From: Alligator mississippiensis
Taxonomy: Eukaryota; Chordata; Crocodylia; Alligatoridae
Reading direction: 5' to 3'
NCBI RefSeq assembly: GCF_030867095.1
Contig: NC_081826.1
Coordinates: 42,820,001-42,884,000 of the forward strand
Length of the DNA: 64,000 nt
Positions within the stretch are counted from its first letter, which is position 1; each line of letters begins with the position of its first letter. Under the pieces are notes generated by a model. It saw only the letters and a list, made by a program, of their open reading frames with translations. It did not search any database and was not told the origin of the DNA. Positions 59,044-64,000 of this stretch are shown in pieces. Both the position numbers and the translations under genes were made by a program.

Positions 59044-59313
59044 CAGGGTTGTTCAGCTGGTGGCCTGTGACCAGTTAATACTTAGCCTGCAGGCCCTAGC
59101 ATCCCTGTCTCACTGCCAGGCAGCAGGGAGAGAGCCAGGGGTTAGTGTGCGACCTGTGTGGCAAGAACCAGAGCTCCACCTGCTGCCAGCAGGGGACTCT
59201 TGGTGCAGCCTGCGAGGGCTGCCTCGGCAGGGTGTGGCCTGTACAGTGATTAGCCCCAGGGACATGTGCCAGCATTACAAGGAACCCAGCCATGCCCAAG
59301 TTGGACAGCACTG
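59044..59313. mobile_element. Short hAT-like element, 270 bp
   Basis: The left end CAGGGTTGTTCAGCTGGTGG and the right end, reversed (CAGTGCTGTCCAACTTGGG), are hAT-like inverted repeats. The 8-bp flanks do not match clearly, so the copy is old or a boundary is off. Confidence 0.6.
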
Positions 59314-59479
59314 GTTTAAGAAAGCATAAAGTGAGTTCATAGATGGATTAGCCCTGAGTGTGGTGGGAAGTGGCATAGCCTCTCTCAACATAGTTCTGCA
59401 GGAACCCAAGTTGTGGTCAAAGACCATCCCACCAGAAAGGAAGTGGCAGGATACTGTAAACACCAGGACATATTGATCA

Positions 59480-59985
59480 TAGACTCAGTCATGAAGAAGT
59501 AGGGCTGGAAGAGCTCTCCAGAGGTCATCTAGTCCAACCCCCTGCCTGAGGCAGGATTGTCCCTATCCAAACCATCCCGTACAAACCATAATCTAAACTG
59601 TACACAAGTCTACCATCAACCCTGACGCAACACAGACCTGCCACAGGTAAAGGAGGGGAACCATGGCAGCCAACATCCTGCTTCTATGAAATGTTGTCAA
59701 TATATGCTCAAGAAATCCCGGGTAGAGGCCCATGTCCCCCACCCCCTGCAGGGGAAGGCAAAAACCCCCACAGCTCGTACAAATCTGTCCATGGGATAAA
59801 ATTCCTTCCTGACCTCAAATACGGCAAATAGTCTGACCCTGAGTGGAGGGCAAGACCCTGGAGCCAGGAACCTCTGGCCTTGGTCCCAGAAGGAGAATTT
59901 GGCACACCCCAGTCCAAGTCCAGAGGCTTGGCTGTAGCCAACACCCAGTGCCTCTGAGGGAGGCTTAAAAACACCCTGATCCCTC
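59480..59985 (-). mobile_element. Old antisense CR1-related LINE 3' fragment
   Basis: GGGCTGGAAGAGCTCTCCAG, AGGTCATCTAGTCCAACCCC and CTGCCTGAGGCAGGATTG are the reversed CR1 3' end. Further on, AAATTCCTTCCTGACC and GGCAAGACCCTGGAGCCAGG belong to an older CR1 lineage as I remember it. No reading frame survives. Confidence 0.75.
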
Positions 59986-60199
59986 TTTCCCAAAGCCAAC
60001 TCTCTCAATCACAAGGAGTTTCAAGAATGCTAGTGGAGCTAAGGAGAGGAGCAAAGGATAGATAGATATCAATGTCAGCATCATATCTTGGGCAAAACAA
60101 TTAACAAAAACCAATCTTTCCAGTCCCAGGAAGGACATTCTAAGTACAGGCAACAACTATTGAGGGGAATTCGGTATGAATGTTAAGGACTTCTCTCTG

Positions 60200-60865
60200 G
60201 TGAGAAGACTGTAATCCTTATTTTAGACTGATCTGGCCACCATCATCCATGCTTTCACAACTGCAAGGCTAAGCTATTGTGATATGCTCTACATGGGGCT
60301 ACCTTTGAAAACCATCTGGTAGCCTCTACCTTTTGATAGGAGCGGGTTGTCAAGACCAGAGTCTGCATTGGCTCCCAATATCTTTCTTGGCACAATTCCA
60401 GGTTCTAGTTTTGATGTATAAGACTGTAAATGGTCTGGGCCCTCTGTACTTAACGGAGTGTGTTCACCCTTACGCCCTATCACAGTCCTTAAGCGCAGCC
60501 AAGAACAATCTTGGACACGCACCGTCAGGATGCCAAGTTGCTTGACTAAAACCCACGTGAGGTTATTCTCCTCCGTTTGCTCCTCGGCTCTGGAATTCCC
60601 TCCCTCTCGAGGCTTGCCAGAGCCGAAGCCTAGACATGTTTCAAAAGTGCTGTTCTTATTTGGGCAGGCATTTCCCAAATAAAACTGGGATGAGATGTTG
60701 TTCAGGGAGTCTTGGTTTTATCTTGACATTCTCGTTCCCTTGTAAATTGTTCTGGTCCTCTTGTCACTACCCTTTTTTAAGTTATTCTGTATTCTTACTG
60801 TAAGCCATGCTGAGCCTTTGTTGAGAAGTGCAGCAAATAAATCAAATAAATAAAAATATACAAAC
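60200..60865 (+). mobile_element. L2-like LINE 3' fragment
   Basis: Broken frames encode ATIIHAFTTARLSYCDMLYM, then LHWLPISFLAQFQVLVLMYK and NGLGPLYLTE. These match the end of an L2-type ORF2 (SRLDYCN, LHWLPV, Q-F-K, YKAL-GLAP-YL). The end GTAAGCCATGCTGAGCCTTT and a CAAATAAATAAA tail are typical of L2-like 3' ends. It is old and inactive. Confidence 0.8.
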
Positions 60866-63584
60866 ATTCTTCTAAGTTTACCAAGTCAATCCACTTTTTA
60901 AAGCTAACAGATGCCCTTCTCAGTGACTGTTTTCCATATTCAAATCCTTCCCATTTGGCTCAGTTTGGTCATAGTCAATAAGTCCCTTAGCCTAAGCATA
61001 GCTGGGGATAAACTGTGAAAGAAAACAGGTCATAATTGGGCCACAGACTCCATTTCTGGTTACCTTGTACAGGTTTGTGTAACATGAGTGTCTACTGTCC
61101 AATATTTGCAAGTCTATAATTCAGTAAAAACTCTTAAATTAAACTGATACTGATTCTTACATCTACCAAGCAGAACATACACACTCACATGCTCCAGGTC
61201 ATCACATGTCCTCATACAGCACTGGTAACTTAAAAAAAAAATCTAAGTCAGGACCTTGCCACACGTTCAAATTAAAGCTCAGTAGAAACCAACTTCAAGC
61301 ACTAACTTGGTAGCTGGTTGGCTCTTTTTATAGCTAAATGGACATTTTTATGGCATGATATTTACTTTACACATTTGCTTGCCCTGTCTAAATTTATTGC
61401 ACAATTAACCGGTTAATTGTAATGCAATGTTTAGCAGGGGCCTCAGACATCAGTGTGTGTCCAGATTCTGAAATTTCTTTTCCTCTTTATCAGTTTATTT
61501 CACTGTCTGACCGTCAACAATGACATTGGCCTTTCTTTTTAATCTAAATATGCCTAAGCACAGTTCACACTATTGCCTTATGTTTCTATTTCAGTGTACA
61601 GGAATTCTTTAGCAAGCAATTAGAACAGTCTGTCCCCCTCAGTCTTTAGACTAAAGAAAATAATTTCCTTAGTTATCTCAAGTTCTAGCTTCTAACTTCA
61701 CCCTTTTTGTCTTAAAAACGATACCTAAAAATGAATGCAAGTTGCTGAAATCTAAATATAAAACTGAAGAACTCCTTGTTTTTATATAAACTATCCCAAA
61801 ACAGCATGTTTTTGCAATGAAATGATAATGCCAATTAAAATGAGAAACCTTAGAGTTTTAAAATGCTAATTCATTCTACATTCAAACATTGAATTAGTTC
61901 TTCCTGCAGTATTTGTCCTTACTAAATTTCACCGGGCAGGAATCAGCCTCCCCCACCAAATTTATTTCACTTGAATGCTTTTGCTCCTGTTTTCCAAAAT
62001 ATTTACCATTATTCACAACTTTGTAGCGTATGGCTATTAAAAGACCAGATTCCACTTGATAACAATCATTCTTCCTCCTCATTACCATCGTTCATCACTT
62101 TCCTAGGTGGCAACACTCACCGCTTCATCCTTTATGTTTGAAGTGAAAGAATTTAAAATGCAGCATTGTTTACAGACAGATATGTAGCTGATTCAGGGCA
62201 TCACTTGGAAACACAGCAGAGAGTTTTGGTATTTTGTAAATACAACCTACCATATGAGTTAGAAATTTTCATTAGATGCTAGCAAAGGAGAGCCTATGGA
62301 TACAAATGAGAATTTCTGATTTCATCAAAGGAAGAACCATAGCACACGCCAGCCAGTGTTCTGCAACAATTTACTAAGGCATTGATTTTCAATTGCAAGA
62401 CATTACTATAAAATTTCTACTTTTTTCTAGCTGTTGATGTCTGATATTAACAAACAAGATCCTCCTATTTTCTATCAGTTAACAGCAGTTACAGGCACAA
62501 TTGCACTTTCGCTTTCTAAATATTTACCAATACTGACTGCATTATTAGTTTCACTTGCATAATGAAATTAATTTTAGATAGCCATGACTAGATGCATAAC
62601 AAGTAAACTTACTTGTTGGTTACTTCAGGCTATCTTCATATGCATGTGTATACCACATAGATGTGCAGGCATCTCAGGTCACAAGAGCCTAAACGCAGCC
62701 CAATGTTAAAGTGGGGAAGTCAATTTAATTAAACTGATCAGCATTTTTTTAAATAAGTGATTAATACATCTAGAACTTGCCTTCACTAACCTGCAATACA
62801 CTGAAAGGAAAGCTGCATTTAAAATCCCCCTCATGATAAAGTGTACAGCCAACAAAGGAAGTGTATAGACATGGAGACCTGCGTTAATACCCTTTGCTGA
62901 AAATAAAAGGCAAGCAAAAAGCAAAGGCACTGAAAAGTATTTTAGTAAGTGTGAAGACATTTTGATTTAGAGTAACTTTCACAGGAGCCAAAGATACAAG
63001 ATCTGATCTTAACTAAAAAACAGAACATTTTTTTGATATTGGCTGATAACTGTAAAAAGCTGAGTCTGTGCCCTTTTATAACATCAGAAGTTGATCAGAA
63101 TTGTCATAAGACAATATTTGCCACAGACATTGGCTCCTGTTGTAGGATCCCATTAAGGCATACTTGAAGTCCTACTGCAAGTGAGCATCTGGAATTACAG
63201 AATATACAGTGACAGGATCTATTTATTAACTACTATACTGACTTAAATGATACAAGAATGAAAAGGCACAACATTAGTTTCTCTCCAATATCATTTCACT
63301 TAAAACTTGTTTCTACAAGTCATAGGGGTGCCTGGTTCAATGTGGTGAACACTATCAATAAGAGGCAGCACTCGATAACCTTATCAAATAAAACATTACA
63401 TCAAACAGGATACTAACAGCCATGCTTCTGAAGTGTCCTAACCAGTGTTACTCTAGTAAAGCCAACTTCTCTCCACTATGGTGAAACATCAGTATAGTGA
63501 ACTCCATCAGACACGCACTTGCAGTTTGTTTTAGTGAAATATTGTTAAACTGAAGTTTCAAAAAGCTCTCTCTAAAAGACACCT
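60866..63584. other. Intergenic, AT-rich, one MITE inside
   Basis: Apart from the MITE at 61251-61442, no gene or repeat is recognised. I looked here for the convergent neighbour expected from human gene order (PLEKHF2) and found no matching protein. Confidence 0.4.
61251..61442 (-). mobile_element. MITE, 192 bp, inverted copy of the 32702 element
   Basis: Reversed, it reads GGCCCCTGCTAAACATTGC, then GGTTAATTGTGCAATAAATT, CATGCCATAAAAATGTCCAT and TTAGTGCTTGAAG, in the same order as 32702-32910. TCA flanks both sides (61248-61250 and 61443-61445), a 3-bp duplication. Confidence 0.8.
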
Positions 63585-64000
63585 GGGCCATGTCCAGATG
63601 AGTGCAGCCATGCAGTATCTGGTGCCATAGATATGTCTGCGGTGCCACATACCACGTATTCAGGTGTTCTCTGCACTGCAAGGGAGCAGGGGGTGAGGGG
63701 GGGTTGACCTCTGAATATCCAGGGATCAAAAAAAAAAAAAAAAACCACAAAAAAAAAAAGCAGAGCAGTGCACATGGGGGGAATGTACACTGCTCAAAAC
63801 CAGAGCCAGACCAGCCAGAGCCATGCTTCAGCTACTGGCCAGGCTCCAAGCAGCAAGATGGTCACTGCTGCAGCCCCAGGAAGCCCCCAGGACACCTGAT
63901 AAGGCTGCTGCAGCCAGTCCAGTGCTGGCCCCAACCTCCTCTACTCTACCCGGGGTAACTTGCCACATGCCAGAGGGTACATGGCATAGGCATTCCCCAG
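63585..64000. mobile_element. Harbinger-like element running off the window edge
   Basis: The left end GGGCCATGTCCAGATGAGTGC is of the same type as the 48172 element (GGGTGCATCCAGACAAGC; reversed right end GGGCGTGTCCAGATAAGCGC). Both carry a homopolymer A or T run and GCACATGGG/GTGCACACTTGGG-like text in the middle. The right end is beyond 64000. Confidence 0.65.

Noticed and set aside
60866..63584. Search for a convergent PLEKHF2 gene
   Set aside because: No PH or FYVE motif was seen in any frame, so it is presumably beyond the window.

Overview
This window is eukaryotic, from an amniote genome. It holds the 3' end of one recognisable protein-coding gene, followed by about 58 kb of intergenic DNA rich in transposons. 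The gene is CFAP418 (formerly C8orf37), on the + strand. The window opens inside its penultimate coding exon (1-92, ending at a GTATGT donor). A 3.86 kb intron follows, then the last coding exon (3954-4113), then an AT-rich 3' UTR with an AATAAA at 5758-5763. The two exons join in phase and read through the C-terminal cysteine-rich domain of the family. I recognise no other host gene, tRNA, rRNA or CRISPR array.

The repeats suggest a non-avian sauropsid. CR1 LINEs of several ages are present, with 3' ends of the ATTCTATGAT / GATTCATAGATT type. There are also many non-autonomous DNA transposons (hAT-like, Harbinger-like with 3-bp target duplications, one Helitron-like) and solo LTRs. The CR1 type and the abundant GGGCATGTCTACAC-type elements fit a crocodilian best and a turtle second. 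This assignment rests on memory of those repeat families, not on a search.

Layout: 1-5.8 kb, CFAP418 end. 5.8-14.1 kb, CR1 fragments, a palindrome-rich DNA transposon with AGT duplications (10151-11283), and a CR1 reverse-transcriptase piece (about 12345-13735) nested in a hAT-like element. 15.6-17.5 kb, a near-perfect 26-bp-arm hairpin and a complete hAT element with an 8-bp duplication. 19.7-20.5 kb, a Helitron-like element carrying a GC-rich minisatellite. 21.4-24.5 kb, an antisense CR1 split by a 1.2 kb LTR-like insert, then fragments of two DNA transposons. 25.6-31.8 kb, more DNA transposons and CR1 pieces, including a hAT inserted at the tip of a Harbinger-like element. 32.7-39.6 kb, small DNA transposons and a solo LTR in reverse orientation inside one of them. 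42.7-46 kb, a CR1 inserted into the 5' part of another CR1, itself carrying a 346-bp insert. 46.7-51 kb, a DNA transposon with a 155-bp tandem repeat, a Harbinger-like element with TTA duplications, and a CpG-rich LTR-like block. 51-64 kb, mostly unremarkable DNA with MIR-like, L2-like, hAT-like and old CR1 pieces; another Harbinger-like element runs off the right edge.

No gene network can be described. The useful content is the gene end and the record of nested insertions, several of which can be ordered in time from their target duplications. I saw no convincing new biological system; the more unusual structures are listed as findings.
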